From: Aestuariispira ectoiniformans
GTDB lineage: Bacteria; Pseudomonadota; Alphaproteobacteria; UBA8366; Aestuariispiraceae
Assembly (NCBI RefSeq): GCF_025136295.1
Contig: NZ_CP062788.1
Span: forward strand, 1,054,001 to 1,118,000
DNA length: 64,000 nt
Direction: 5' to 3'
A program made the position numbers and the translations under genes. The notes beneath the pieces were generated by a model. It did not search any database and was not told where the DNA came from. It worked only from the letters and a program-made list of their open reading frames with translations. Below, piece by piece: positions 38,437 to 47,910 of the stretch (positions within the stretch are counted from its first letter, which is position 1; each line of letters starts with the position of its first letter).

Positions 38437-39687
38437 ATGCGGGAAGTCGTAGTCACGGGAATGGGCCTGGTAACGCCTTTTGGCGTTGGGCGGCAGGCCG
38501 CTTGGCAGGGGCTGCGCGAGGGACGGTCCGTTGTTTCGCGATTGGATACGGACTGGTCTGAGGATTGTCCGGTCAAGATTGCCGCGCGCGTACCGGAGGG
38601 GGATGCGGCCAATGCCTTCGATCCGGAAGAGGCTGCACCCGCAAAGGACCGACGCAAGATGGACCGTTTCATCCAGTTTGCGCTGGTGGCCGCAAAAGAA
38701 GCAGTCCGACAGGCCGGCCTGTCGGATTTGAGTGATGCCATGAAGCTTCGCGCCGGGACGGCTATCGCCTCCGGCATCGGCGGGTTTCCGGCGATTATGG
38801 AGGCGGAACGCAGTCGAATGCAGGGCAAGCGGGTCTCCCCCTTCCTGATCCCGTCCTTTCTGGCTAATCTGGCCGCGGGGCAGGTGTCGATCCGCTATGG
38901 TCTGAAAGGACCGCTTCACACGCCGGTTACTGCCTGTGCTGCGGGGGCCCAGGCGATTGGCGGCGCAGCGCGGCTGATTGCCCATGGTGAGGCGGACTGC
39001 ATGGTTGCTGGTGGCTCGGAGGCCTGCATTGACTGGCTAAGCCTGTCCGGCTTTGCAGCCGCCAAGGCGATCTGCACTAAATTTACGGATGTGCCTGAAC
39101 AGGCCTCACGGCCCTTTGACCGGGACCGGGCCGGGTTTGTCATGGGCGAAGGGGCGGGGATCGTCGTGCTGGAATCCCGTGAACAGGCCGAAGCGCGCGG
39201 GGCGACCATTCTGGCACGTCTGGCGGGGTATGGCGAAACCGCCGACGCCTATCATATGACGGCCCCGTCGGAAGATGGCGACGGTGGCGCCCGGGCCATG
39301 CAGGCAGCCCTGACGCAGTCAGGATTGTCGGCGGCGGATATCGGCTATCTCAATGCGCATAGCACCTCTACCGGTGTCGGCGACAAGGCGGAGCTGAATG
39401 GTGTGCAAACCGTGTTCGGCAGGGCCAGGGAGCTTGCCATTTCCTCCACAAAATCCATGACCGGGCATCTGCTGGGGGCGGCCGGTGCCGTTGAGGCTGT
39501 GTTCAGTCTGCTGGCCCTGCGCCATGGCTTTCTGCCGCCGACTGCAAATCTGGACAATCCGGACGAAGAGTTTGCTCATCTGGACTTCGTGCCGAGAACG
39601 GGGCGTGAAAAAGATCTTGGGGCCGTTATGTCCAATGCTTTTGGCTTTGGCGGGGTGAATGCGTCATTGATCTTCACGAAGGCCTAG
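38437..39687 (+). CDS. Beta-ketoacyl-ACP synthase II-like protein
   Basis: Condensing enzyme of the thiolase fold, 416 residues. The active-site triad is intact: C167 in TACAAGAQA, H308 in NAHSTSTGVGD, and H344 with K339 in KSMTGHLLGAAGA. It is not beside acpP, fabG or fabD as the housekeeping fabF usually is. It has its own promoter with MarR-type boxes. It may therefore be a second, regulated KAS II that adjusts chain length or unsaturation. The ATG at 38437 has AGGAG six bases upstream. Convergent with marR, overlapping by four bases. Confidence 0.88.
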   Translation: MREVVVTGMGLVTPFGVGRQAAWQGLREGRSVVSRLDTDWSEDCPVKIAARVPEGDAANAFDPEEAAPAKDRRKMDRFIQFALVAAKEAVRQAGLSDLSDAMKLRAGTAIASGIGGFPAIMEAERSRMQGKRVSPFLIPSFLANLAAGQVSIRYGLKGPLHTPVTACAAGAQAIGGAARLIAHGEADCMVAGGSEACIDWLSLSGFAAAKAICTKFTDVPEQASRPFDRDRAGFVMGEGAGIVVLESREQAEARGATILARLAGYGETADAYHMTAPSEDGDGGARAMQAALTQSGLSAADIGYLNAHSTSTGVGDKAELNGVQTVFGRARELAISSTKSMTGHLLGAAGAVEAVFSLLALRHGFLPPTANLDNPDEEFAHLDFVPRTGREKDLGAVMSNAFGFGGVNASLIFTKA

Positions 39688-40142
39688 AAAAGTTCGCTCA
39701 GACTGAAGGCGAGTGCGGTGTTGGCGCGGTCGAGGGTCTGGCGGATTTCCTGCCAGTTCTCCTGCCCCAGCACCGCCAGCATTCTCTTTTGGGCCTCCTG
39801 CCACATCGGCGTCGCCTTCATGACGGTCGACCGTCCTTTTCCCGTGAGGATGATCTGACGGCTGCGGCGGTCTTCTCCGGTCTGGATTTCAATCCAGCCC
39901 TCCCGTTCCAGCGGCTTCAGGTTCCGGCTGAGTGTGGTGCGGTCCAGTTTGAACAGTACGGCCGCTTCCTTGATTGAGAGGTGATCATGTTCCGAGATAA
40001 TGACCAGCATTGAATATTGCCGGATCGTCACCCCGGCGGGTGCAAGCATCTGGTCGTAGAATTGGGTGGTCAGATGGGCGGTACGGCGGAAGGTCAGGCA
40101 GATGCAACTGCCGGATAGCGGATCCAGAAAATCGTCGTCCAT
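39684..40142 (-). CDS. MarR family transcriptional regulator
   Basis: A 152-residue winged-helix regulator with HDHLSIKEAAVLFKLDRTTLSRNLKPLEREGWIEI as HTH and TGEDRRSRQIILT as wing. Two close cysteines at residues 13 and 15 (GSCICLTFRR) could make it redox- or thiol-responsive. The box GTTTATATGCAC lies about 40 bases before its start, matching the two boxes before the KAS II-like gene. It probably represses itself and that gene, even though the two genes converge. Confidence 0.88.
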   Translation of the reverse strand: MDDDFLDPLSGSCICLTFRRTAHLTTQFYDQMLAPAGVTIRQYSMLVIISEHDHLSIKEAAVLFKLDRTTLSRNLKPLEREGWIEIQTGEDRRSRQIILTGKGRSTVMKATPMWQEAQKRMLAVLGQENWQEIRQTLDRANTALAFSLSELF

Positions 40143-40180
40143 CGCTACTGCCCTGTCTTTGCCGGTTATCAGCGCCCCCG

Positions 40181-40192
40181 GTTTATATGCAC
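40181..40192. promoter_or_regulatory. Third MarR-type operator box, upstream of marR
   Basis: GTTTATATGCAC differs by one base from the second box before the KAS II-like gene. It lies 38 bases before the marR start, where repressor binding would block transcription. Confidence 0.5.
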
Positions 40193-40228
40193 GGGATTGG
40201 CATGCCGGTCAAATCCGGCAGGGGATTG

Positions 40229-40507
40229 CTAATGTAACGTATAAAGCGCGTCCGCAAAGCGGGCGTCGCCGGGCGTTATGATCTCGGTCTGGCCGACACG
40301 CACCGAATGGAGCGGCCCATCCAGGTTGTCTTGCCAGAAGGTGATGAATTTGTGGATTTCAGGAAAATCGGGCGCAATGTCGTAACATTGCCAGATGAAG
40401 CTTTGCAGAAGTCCCGGATGATCGGGCATGTGATAGAGGAATTCGGCAGTTGCCAGTCGATATCCCTTCATTTGCAACTCAAGGGCGCTACGATCCTGTG
40501 TGCTCAT
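40229..40507 (-). CDS. Usg family protein
   Basis: A 92-residue protein with the Usg pattern: MKGYRLATAEFLYHMPDHPGLLQSFIWQ, DIAPDFPEIHKFITFWQDNLDGPLHSVRV. Usg proteins are common in alphaproteobacteria, sometimes near tryptophan genes, and have no proven role. Here it sits between marR and groESL. No membrane segment or metal motif is visible. Confidence 0.8.
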   Translation of the reverse strand: MSTQDRSALELQMKGYRLATAEFLYHMPDHPGLLQSFIWQCYDIAPDFPEIHKFITFWQDNLDGPLHSVRVGQTEIITPGDARFADALYTLH

Positions 40508-40625
40508 ATAGGTCCTCCGATACTATTAACACTTTGATTTTTCTTTCAAATCTTCCTTGTGTCGGTGGGTTGGTATCTCTAGCCTAGCACGGCCCCCTAA
40601 AAAAATAATTAATAAAAACAAAGAA

Positions 40626-40652
40626 TTAGCAGCCGATATGGTCGAGTGCTAA
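40626..40652 (+). promoter_or_regulatory. CIRCE-like element 1 (HrcA operator) upstream of groES
   Basis: TTAGCAGCC-N9-GAGTGCTAA matches CIRCE (TTAGCACTC-N9-GAGTGCTAA) except at two positions in the left arm. It lies upstream of the groES promoter. Confidence 0.6.
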
Positions 40653-40672
40653 CAAAAATGCATACCCCCCTC

Positions 40673-40701
40673 TTGAAATCTGCATTGCACTGGCTTAAAT
40701 C
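40673..40701 (+). promoter_or_regulatory. groESL promoter
   Basis: TTGAAA and TAAATC are separated by 17 bases. The predicted start would fall just before the second CIRCE element. The preceding C makes a CTTGAAA heat-shock -35 also possible. Confidence 0.6.
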
Positions 40702-40718
40702 CGGATGCGTTAGGGGTG

Positions 40719-40745
40719 CTGGCACTCGTTGTTCTGGAGTGCCAA
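40719..40745 (+). promoter_or_regulatory. CIRCE element 2 (HrcA operator) in groES leader
   Basis: CTGGCACTC-N9-GAGTGCCAA, an almost perfect inverted repeat with the CIRCE spacing. It lies just downstream of the promoter, the usual place for HrcA repression, and 43 bases before the groES start. Confidence 0.85.
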
Positions 40746-40787
40746 AACCATAAAAATAAACCTTTGTCTCATTGAGGAGGTTATCTG

Positions 40788-41078
40788 ATGAACTTCAGGC
40801 CTTTGCATGACCGTGTTCTGGTTCGTCGCGTAGAAGAGGACGAGAAAACGGCTGGCGGCATTATTCTTCCGGATACTGCTAAAGAAAAACCGATGCAGGG
40901 CGAAATCATCGCTGCTGGCAACGGCACTCGTGCTGATAGCGGCGAAGTTCTGCCGTTGGATGTCAAAGCTGGCGACAAAGTGCTGTTCGGCAAATGGTCC
41001 GGCACCGAAGTCAAGGTCAACGGCGAAGATCTGTTGATCATGAAAGAAAGCGACATCCTGGGTGTTCTGGAAGGCTAA
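40788..41078 (+). CDS. groES: Co-chaperonin GroES
   Basis: The lid of the GroEL chaperonin. The 96-residue protein begins [28 protein letters not shown], which includes the mobile loop, and ends [17 protein letters not shown]. Preceded by a GAGGAGG ribosome site. First gene of groES-groEL, which is under two CIRCE elements. Confidence 0.97.
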   Translation: MNFRPLHDRVLVRRVEEDEKTAGGIILPDTAKEKPMQGEIIAAGNGTRADSGEVLPLDVKAGDKVLFGKWSGTEVKVNGEDLLIMKESDILGVLEG

Positions 41079-41118
41079 TCCAGCTTCCGGTTTACGCTGT
41101 AACTACTGCCTATTCTAA

Positions 41119-42780
<1,662 letters not shown>

Positions 42781-42805
42781 GCCCAACCGGTCATACGGTT
42801 TAGGG

Positions 42806-42840
42806 AAGGGCGGCATCTTCGGATGCCGCCCTTTCTTTTT
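42806..42840 (+). terminator. Intrinsic terminator after groEL
   Basis: A 12-pair stem AAGGGCGGCATC/GATGCCGCCCTT with a TTCG tetraloop, then TCTTTTT. Confidence 0.9.
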
Positions 42841-42940
42841 GTCACGCCTGTCGTTTGTGAAGGGGATTGTGTCGGAGAACTGTAGGTGGCGCTGTCACAC
42901 AGGCCATAATAAGGGGGCCGTAAGATTTCTATCTATTGCG

Positions 42941-42949
42941 TGGTATAAT
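42941..42949 (+). promoter_or_regulatory. Extended -10 promoter
   Basis: TGGTATAAT is a consensus extended -10 (TGNTATAAT), 26 bases before the ATG of the binding-protein gene. No good -35 is seen, as is common with this type. Confidence 0.5.
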
Positions 42950-42975
42950 TCACGTTGGATGGCTGGGAGCAGGTC

Positions 42976-43719
42976 ATGGTATTACGGCTAACCTTCATCG
43001 CAGTTTTCTGCCTGATATCCGGACAGGTATTGGCGGCGGAAGGTAAACATGACCTGATCTTTGTCACAGAGGAATGGCCGCCCTACAACTATAGTCAGGA
43101 TGGTGAGGCGACGGGGTTTTCGACGGACATCATCCGCGCCATGATGGCGAACCTTGGCGAAGAACATGATATCCGGATCTATCCGGGTACGCGGGCGACC
43201 GGCACGTTGGACAATATGCCGAATATCATGGCTTTCACCTATTTCCGCACACCACAGCGGGAGACGAAATACAAATGGATCGGTCCCCTGGACCGCGACG
43301 CCATCTATTTCTATAAACGAAAAGGCGACAGCCGCCGTTTTGTCGATATGAAGGACATTCGCTCTGTGAACTCTATCATGATCGCATACGGCGGTATGGT
43401 GCGGTCCAGGTTGGAAGCGCAGGGGCTGAAGAACTATGTGGCGGCGCTGAAGAACAGGGATCAGATTCGAAGCGTTTTACGGGGCAAGGTGGACCTGCTT
43501 GCCAATTTCACCCGATTGGGACTGGCCTATTATCTCCGCAATATGGGGGAGGCATCCGATGCGCTGGTGCCCACTGAAGTTTCAGTGGTGGATGTGTCTC
43601 TCGACATTGCCTGTTCGAAGGATATTCCGGATGCGGTCATTGCACGTTGGCAGGCGGCACTGGATCATTTGCACAAGTCCGGTGAGTATGCCCGGATTTA
43701 CCATAAATATCTTCGGTGA
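42976..43719 (+). CDS. Orphan periplasmic solute-binding protein (SBP_bac_3 family)
   Basis: A 247-residue exported protein with a short signal peptide (cleavage near LAA|EG). Mature start FVTEEWPPYNYSQDGEATGFSTDIIRAM is classic for the family. Later segments TYFRTPQRETKYKWIGPL and GKVDLLANFTRLG fit the second lobe. The ATG at 42976 has GGGAG upstream; a TTG at 42955 is in frame but adds an unlikely extension. No transporter gene is adjacent. Ligand unknown. Preceded by a consensus extended -10. Confidence 0.8.
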   Translation: MVLRLTFIAVFCLISGQVLAAEGKHDLIFVTEEWPPYNYSQDGEATGFSTDIIRAMMANLGEEHDIRIYPGTRATGTLDNMPNIMAFTYFRTPQRETKYKWIGPLDRDAIYFYKRKGDSRRFVDMKDIRSVNSIMIAYGGMVRSRLEAQGLKNYVAALKNRDQIRSVLRGKVDLLANFTRLGLAYYLRNMGEASDALVPTEVSVVDVSLDIACSKDIPDAVIARWQAALDHLHKSGEYARIYHKYLR

Positions 43720-43814
43720 TCCTTGTGAGAGCGGTGTAGTAACCCGTTATTACCCAGGCGCTGCCGGTTGATCCTATGCTGGGCGAAAACTCATCAACAT
43801 GGGAGAGATCGGCC

Positions 43815-44393
43815 ATGAGCAAACGGATTTTGATGATCGTCGGTGATTTTACCGAGGACTATGAGACCATGGTGCCGTTTCAGGCGCTTCAGGCGATGGG
43901 GCTGCAGGTTGATGCGGTTTGCCCTGACAAGGTGGCTGGTGACAGCGTGGCGACCGCCATTCACGACTTTGAGGGCCATCAGACCTATACCGAAAAGCCC
44001 GGTCATAATTTTGCGTTGAACGCCACCTTTGCCGATGTGAAGGCAGAGGATTACGATGCCTTGGTCATTCCCGGTGGCCGCGCCCCGGAATATCTGCGGA
44101 TGAATGATGCGGTGCTGGCGCTGGTGAAGGCCTTTGATGCGGCGGAAAAGCCGATTGCCGCCATCTGCCACGGGGCACAGCTCCTGGCGGCGGCGGACGT
44201 GATCCGCGGACGTCAGGTCTCTGCCTACCCGGCCTGCGCGGCCGAGGTGCGTTTGGCCGGGGCCGATTATGCCGATATCGCCATCGACGCTGCGGTGACG
44301 GATGGTCATCTGGTTACCGCACCCGCATGGCCAGCGCATCCGGCCTGGATCGGTCAGTTCGTGGCGCGCCTGGGTGTGTCGATCCTGCTCTGA
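43815..44393 (+). CDS. DJ-1/PfpI family protein
   Basis: A 192-residue cytoplasmic protein of the DJ-1/PfpI superfamily. The nucleophile elbow is AICHGAQLL with C118, and E14 is placed to stabilise it, as in PfpI-like glyoxalases, deglycase-like enzymes and chaperones. The exact activity cannot be named. The ATG at 43815 follows GGGAGAG; the longer frame was not used. It sits upstream of the RHH protein gene with an 83-base gap. Confidence 0.82.
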   Translation: MSKRILMIVGDFTEDYETMVPFQALQAMGLQVDAVCPDKVAGDSVATAIHDFEGHQTYTEKPGHNFALNATFADVKAEDYDALVIPGGRAPEYLRMNDAVLALVKAFDAAEKPIAAICHGAQLLAAADVIRGRQVSAYPACAAEVRLAGADYADIAIDAAVTDGHLVTAPAWPAHPAWIGQFVARLGVSILL

Positions 44394-44476
44394 CGCAGGC
44401 TCCGGTATAGAAGGAATTGGCTTGGGCCGGGGCGGATGATAGGCTGCCCCGGCCCAAATCACTCAGGGGGAAGGCC

Positions 44477-44776
44477 ATGTGTTACGTCTTTGCCAGCACC
44501 GATCCGGCATTGTTCGAGAAGACAACGCGATCGCTTCGCATCAGTGGCGTTGTCACCAGTATCTGTCTGGAGGCGAAATTCTGGGACATTCTGGATGAAA
44601 TTGCGGCCTCGCAGGGAATGAGCACTCCGCTTTTTCTCTCGACCCTCTATGATGAGGTTGTGGAACTGCGCGGCGAAGTCGGCAATTTCACCTCGCTCCT
44701 TCGCGTGATCTGTACAACCCATATGTCGAATATGGCGCCCGCGCCCGGTGTGGCCAAGCCGATGGCCGCAGAATAG
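44477..44776 (+). CDS. Ribbon-helix-helix domain protein (RHH_4 type)
   Basis: A 99-residue protein. The TRSLRISGVVTSICLEAKFWDILDEIA segment gives the beta strand and helices of an RHH DNA-binding fold of the type common in alphaproteobacteria. The SLYDEV-like stretch (STLYDEVVELRGEVGNFTSLLRV) continues it. RHH proteins of this group usually bind DNA as dimers; the target is unknown. The gene ends 126 bases before the MCP-like gene, and an FNR-type box lies in that gap. Confidence 0.72.
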   Translation: MCYVFASTDPALFEKTTRSLRISGVVTSICLEAKFWDILDEIAASQGMSTPLFLSTLYDEVVELRGEVGNFTSLLRVICTTHMSNMAPAPGVAKPMAAE

Positions 44777-44825
44777 CTGCCCGGAGCAGGTGTGTTGAAT
44801 TTGTATAAAATATCTTTCAATTGAT

Positions 44826-44839
44826 TTGACAAATATCAA
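44826..44839 (+). promoter_or_regulatory. FNR/FixK-type box before the MCP-like and ODP-like genes
   Basis: TTGACAAATATCAA fits TTGAT-N4-ATCAA with one change. Its centre is about 70 bases before the MCP-like start codon, consistent with activation at -41.5 and a short leader. It implies low-oxygen induction of this gene pair. Confidence 0.6.
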
Positions 44840-44902
44840 TGGCCGCAAGGGGGATTGCCCCTAGCTTCCATTCCGGTGACTGCTATTGGAGAGGCAACCG
44901 GT

Positions 44903-45520
44903 ATGGAACTCAATGCTGCGGTGAAACAGGATTTTTACGTCCTGGCGGTGACATTGGCCGCCCGGCTTAATGAAATTCTGCTGGAGGCCCGCAAGATTTC
45001 GTTGGAGGCAATGAACGCCAAGGCTCTGGTTGCCCGTGGCGGCCTGGAAATGCGTACCTTCAAGCCGATTACCGACTATATGTCGTTGTTGGCCAAGGAG
45101 ACCATCGCCGTCGTATCCGACATCAACGAGGCGGCCTTGCATCTGGCGCATCAGTCTTTGCAGGAAATGCGGCTTCGGGATGTGATGCGGCAAATCTCGG
45201 TGCGGTTGCCGGACATTGAGCAGGCCCCTTTCGGACAGTCGGTCCTGCCCAGCCTCGATGCTTTGGAAACGGACGTGCGAAACCAACAGGGGGCACTGGC
45301 CGAAAAGATTGATCATCTGGCGGACTTATTGGGCAGTATTGATCAGAAAATGCGGGCGGCGCGTGTTGTTTCCGCGACGGCACGGATTGAGGCCGCAGTC
45401 TGTGGCGGCAGTTGTGAAAAGCATTTTCTCGACGTTGCTGCCAACCTGGAAACGGCTGCCCGTCTGATACGCACGCGGGTGACGGACTGCCGCAAACAAC
45501 TGCTCACCGCCTCACAATAG
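44903..45520 (+). CDS. Cytosolic MCP-like signalling protein
   Basis: A 205-residue soluble helical protein without signal peptide or membrane segment. Residues about 36-67 align without gaps to the hairpin tip of methyl-accepting chemotaxis proteins: AMNA for ALNA, VAR for AAR, F53, D58 and a following LAKET for LAERT. The glutamates and glycines that contact CheA/CheW are partly replaced. The full MCP bundle is shorter than usual, so it is either a minimal cytosolic receptor or a CheA-binding adaptor. Seven bases before the ODP-like gene and behind an FNR-type box. ATG has GGAGAGG upstream. Confidence 0.65.
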   Translation: MELNAAVKQDFYVLAVTLAARLNEILLEARKISLEAMNAKALVARGGLEMRTFKPITDYMSLLAKETIAVVSDINEAALHLAHQSLQEMRLRDVMRQISVRLPDIEQAPFGQSVLPSLDALETDVRNQQGALAEKIDHLADLLGSIDQKMRAARVVSATARIEAAVCGGSCEKHFLDVAANLETAARLIRTRVTDCRKQLLTASQ

Positions 45521-45527
45521 GAACTGG

Positions 45528-46277
45528 ATGATGAAAGCCGAGGTTATTTATTCGAAGGATGGTTGCCAGTGGCTGGTGTTTGGCAGGGACAGCCATAAAG
45601 CCGACCGTATCATTGATACCAACCAGTATATGGTGAAGGTCGGGAATGAGGCTGTGTTGCTCGACCCCGGCGGGATCGAGATATTTTCGACCATGCTGGC
45701 ATCGGTCGTCAATTATGCCCCCCTTGACCAGATTCGCCATATATTCGCCTCCCACCAGGATCCGGACATTATTTCCTCTCTTGGTCTCTGGGATCGGACC
45801 CTACCGTCCGCCAGTCTCTACGCACCCAGGATTTGGGAGGGGTTCATTCGGCATTACGGTTGTAATTCAATAGATTATGTTGCCTTGCCGGATGAAGGGC
45901 AAAGCCTGAAGGTCGGCGGTCGGGAGTTTGTATTCCTGCCTGCGCATTACCTGCATTCCTCAGGGAATTTTCATTTCTACGACCCAGAGGCACGCCTTCT
46001 GATGAGCGGGGATGTCGGTGCGGCGCTGATGCCTGCGGATGCGCCGATGTATGTGTCCGATTTTGATTCCCATACCGCCCTGATGAAGGGGTTTCACCAA
46101 CGGTGGATGCCCTCGAATGACGCAAAGAATGACTGGATTGCCCGCGTACGTAAACTGGACATCCAGACGCTTGCGCCACAGCACGGCGCGATGTTTCGCG
46201 GCGACGATGTGAAACGTTTTCTCGACTGGTTTGAAGCGCTGGAAGTCGGAATAGGGTCCAGGTCCGCAGCCGCGTAA
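45528..46277 (+). CDS. ODP-like MBL-fold diiron protein
   Basis: A 249-residue metallo-beta-lactamase-fold protein of the flavodiiron type but without a flavodoxin domain. Candidate metal ligands are H76, D78 and D80 (HXDXD), H143, D162 and H219. This is the set seen in flavodiiron proteins and in the Treponema ODP oxygen sensor, which feeds chemotaxis. RIIDTNQYMVKVGNEAVLLDPGG is the usual start of the fold. The paired MCP-like gene upstream suggests it senses O2, iron or a redox signal. A hydrolase role cannot be excluded. Confidence 0.78.
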   Translation: MMKAEVIYSKDGCQWLVFGRDSHKADRIIDTNQYMVKVGNEAVLLDPGGIEIFSTMLASVVNYAPLDQIRHIFASHQDPDIISSLGLWDRTLPSASLYAPRIWEGFIRHYGCNSIDYVALPDEGQSLKVGGREFVFLPAHYLHSSGNFHFYDPEARLLMSGDVGAALMPADAPMYVSDFDSHTALMKGFHQRWMPSNDAKNDWIARVRKLDIQTLAPQHGAMFRGDDVKRFLDWFEALEVGIGSRSAAA

Positions 46278-46298
46278 GACGCGGCTGCTTTGGTTTGG
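46266..46298 (+). terminator. Terminator overlapping the ODP-like stop codon
   Basis: A perfect nine-pair stem GCAGCCGCG/CGCGGCTGC around TAAGA (which includes the stop codon), then TTTGGTTT. Confidence 0.7.
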
Positions 46299-46300
46299 GC

Positions 46301-47329
46301 CTAAACTTCTTCCTCTGTGCCGACGTCGGCCTCTTCCTCTTCCACAATATCCACGCCACGGCGTTCGGCGCGCGGGGTGCGTCCGAACATGTCGCGATAG
46401 CATTTGGAGAAATGCGAGGCAGAGGTAAAGCCACTGGCAAAGGCAACTTCTGTTACCGGCATGGTGGTCTGGGTCAACAGTGTGCGGGCCCGGTTCAGAC
46501 GCAGTTTCAGATAATAGCGCGCCGGGCTGGTCGACAGATAGCGACGGAACAGACGTTCGAGCTGGCGGCGGCTGAGGCCTACGCGTCGGGCGATTTCGTC
46601 ACGGCTGAGCGCCTCTTCGGTGTTGCGCTCCATCTCCGCGATCGCCTTGATCAACTTCGGATGGGAAACGCGCAGGCGCGCCTGCAGCGGCAGACGCTGG
46701 TCGTCATGGCCCTCGCGGATACGTTCATGCATGAACTGTTCGGATACCGCCGCGGCCAGGTCGGGGCCGTGCTTGCGTGTGATCTCGTTCAGCATCATGT
46801 CCAGGGCTGCGATCCCGCCTGCACAGGTGAAACGGTCGCGGTCGACTTCGTAAAGTTCTGCGCGCACGTCGATATCGGGGAATTCCTCGACAAAGCTGTC
46901 CAGGTTGGCCCAATGGATAGTGCAGCGGTAACCGTTCAAAAGACCTGCATGCGCCAGGATATGCGCGCCCGTGCAGACCGCCCCCACATGGCTGCCTTCA
47001 CGCGCCCAGCGCCGTAGCCAGCCGAACGTCAGTGCGTCCTGATAGATATGCGCATCTATGCCGGAGCAGACGATGACGTTTTGTGGCCGCTCCACATCCG
47101 TTGCTGCGGCAGATACAGCGACATTGATGCCGTTGGAGGCGGGAACCGGTTCGCCGTCGCGGCTGATGACCGACCATTTATAGAGTGTCTTGCCCGCGAT
47201 CATATTCGCCAGGCGCATCGGCTCGACAACGCTGGTAAAGGCCAGCATGGAAAAATTGGGAATCAAAAGTAGCGTGACATGATCGACGGAAGCGTCTCCC
47301 GCAGATTTGAACATGGGTTGATCGGACAT
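46301..47329 (-). CDS. GbdR-like AraC family regulator with DJ-1/PfpI sensor domain
   Basis: A 342-residue regulator. Residues 1-190 form a glutamine-amidotransferase-like domain (VGAVCTGAHILAHAGLL holds the Cys), used for ligand sensing and not catalysis. Residues about 225-320 form two AraC helix-turn-helix motifs (LSRDEIARRVGLSRRQLERLF and VTEVAFASGFTSASHFSKCY). This is the GlxA/GbdR layout; GbdR activates glycine betaine and dimethylglycine breakdown. Divergent from soxBDAG, which makes a betaine-type role likely. The C-terminus is acidic. Confidence 0.82.
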   Translation of the reverse strand: MSDQPMFKSAGDASVDHVTLLLIPNFSMLAFTSVVEPMRLANMIAGKTLYKWSVISRDGEPVPASNGINVAVSAAATDVERPQNVIVCSGIDAHIYQDALTFGWLRRWAREGSHVGAVCTGAHILAHAGLLNGYRCTIHWANLDSFVEEFPDIDVRAELYEVDRDRFTCAGGIAALDMMLNEITRKHGPDLAAAVSEQFMHERIREGHDDQRLPLQARLRVSHPKLIKAIAEMERNTEEALSRDEIARRVGLSRRQLERLFRRYLSTSPARYYLKLRLNRARTLLTQTTMPVTEVAFASGFTSASHFSKCYRDMFGRTPRAERRGVDIVEEEEADVGTEEEV

Positions 47330-47910
47330 CTTTGCAATTCCCTATTCCAACGCCTTCTGTGGCGATGATGCGATCCATGCCAGGGTTTTTCCCTGTTCGG
47401 CTTTGGGCTTTTTTGTTTATCCCCATGCCGCAATTTATCTAGTTGCGCCCCTTAGTCGGGAAGGGGGATGGTTGTCAATTCGATTCACGTCCTTTTCGTT
47501 ATAATTTTCTGCGCCATGTCGCGAAACTACCATTTCTATGGCGCAAACGAATATATAGCAGCAATATTTTCACCTCTGCGAAATAAAAATTCCCTTAATA
47601 GCGTAGATTTTACCAAAAAAATGTCGCCTAGGAATAACAAGGGCTTTTAAGTGTAATGCCCGGAATTCCGGGTTTTGAGGGCCTAATTCGCAGGAATGGT
47701 GATGTCGGAATGTCGCAGCTTTGTTTATAGCTGTCGCTGGTTCATGGATGTTCTGTTGCAGTTTTTTGTAAACCTGACTGCTAGGATCCGGGCCGAACCT
47801 GCCTTTGGAAAGGTCGCGGATTTATAGGGAATACATCGTGGCGCATCAGGTGCTGCGGTGACTTTTGAGTTTCTTTGACCGGCAACTCTGCAGGCCGGAC
47901 GGGGATGGGC
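47330..47910. promoter_or_regulatory. Long divergent regulatory region between gbdR-like gene and soxB
   Basis: This 581-base AT-richer gap has no supportable gene. It holds four copies of TGTCGC on the plus strand (47517, 47622, 47711, 47732). The last two are 21 bases apart as a direct repeat, the spacing typical of AraC-type sites. It also holds an eight-base inverted repeat TGCGCCAT/ATGGCGCA (47510-47517 and 47538-47545) and the palindrome CCCGGAATTCCGGG at 47659-47672 followed by TTTT. Confidence 0.5.

Noticed and set aside
47468-47650. Small 60-codon open frame in the gap before soxB
   Set aside because: AT-rich composition, no ribosome site and no homology signal; more likely regulatory DNA.
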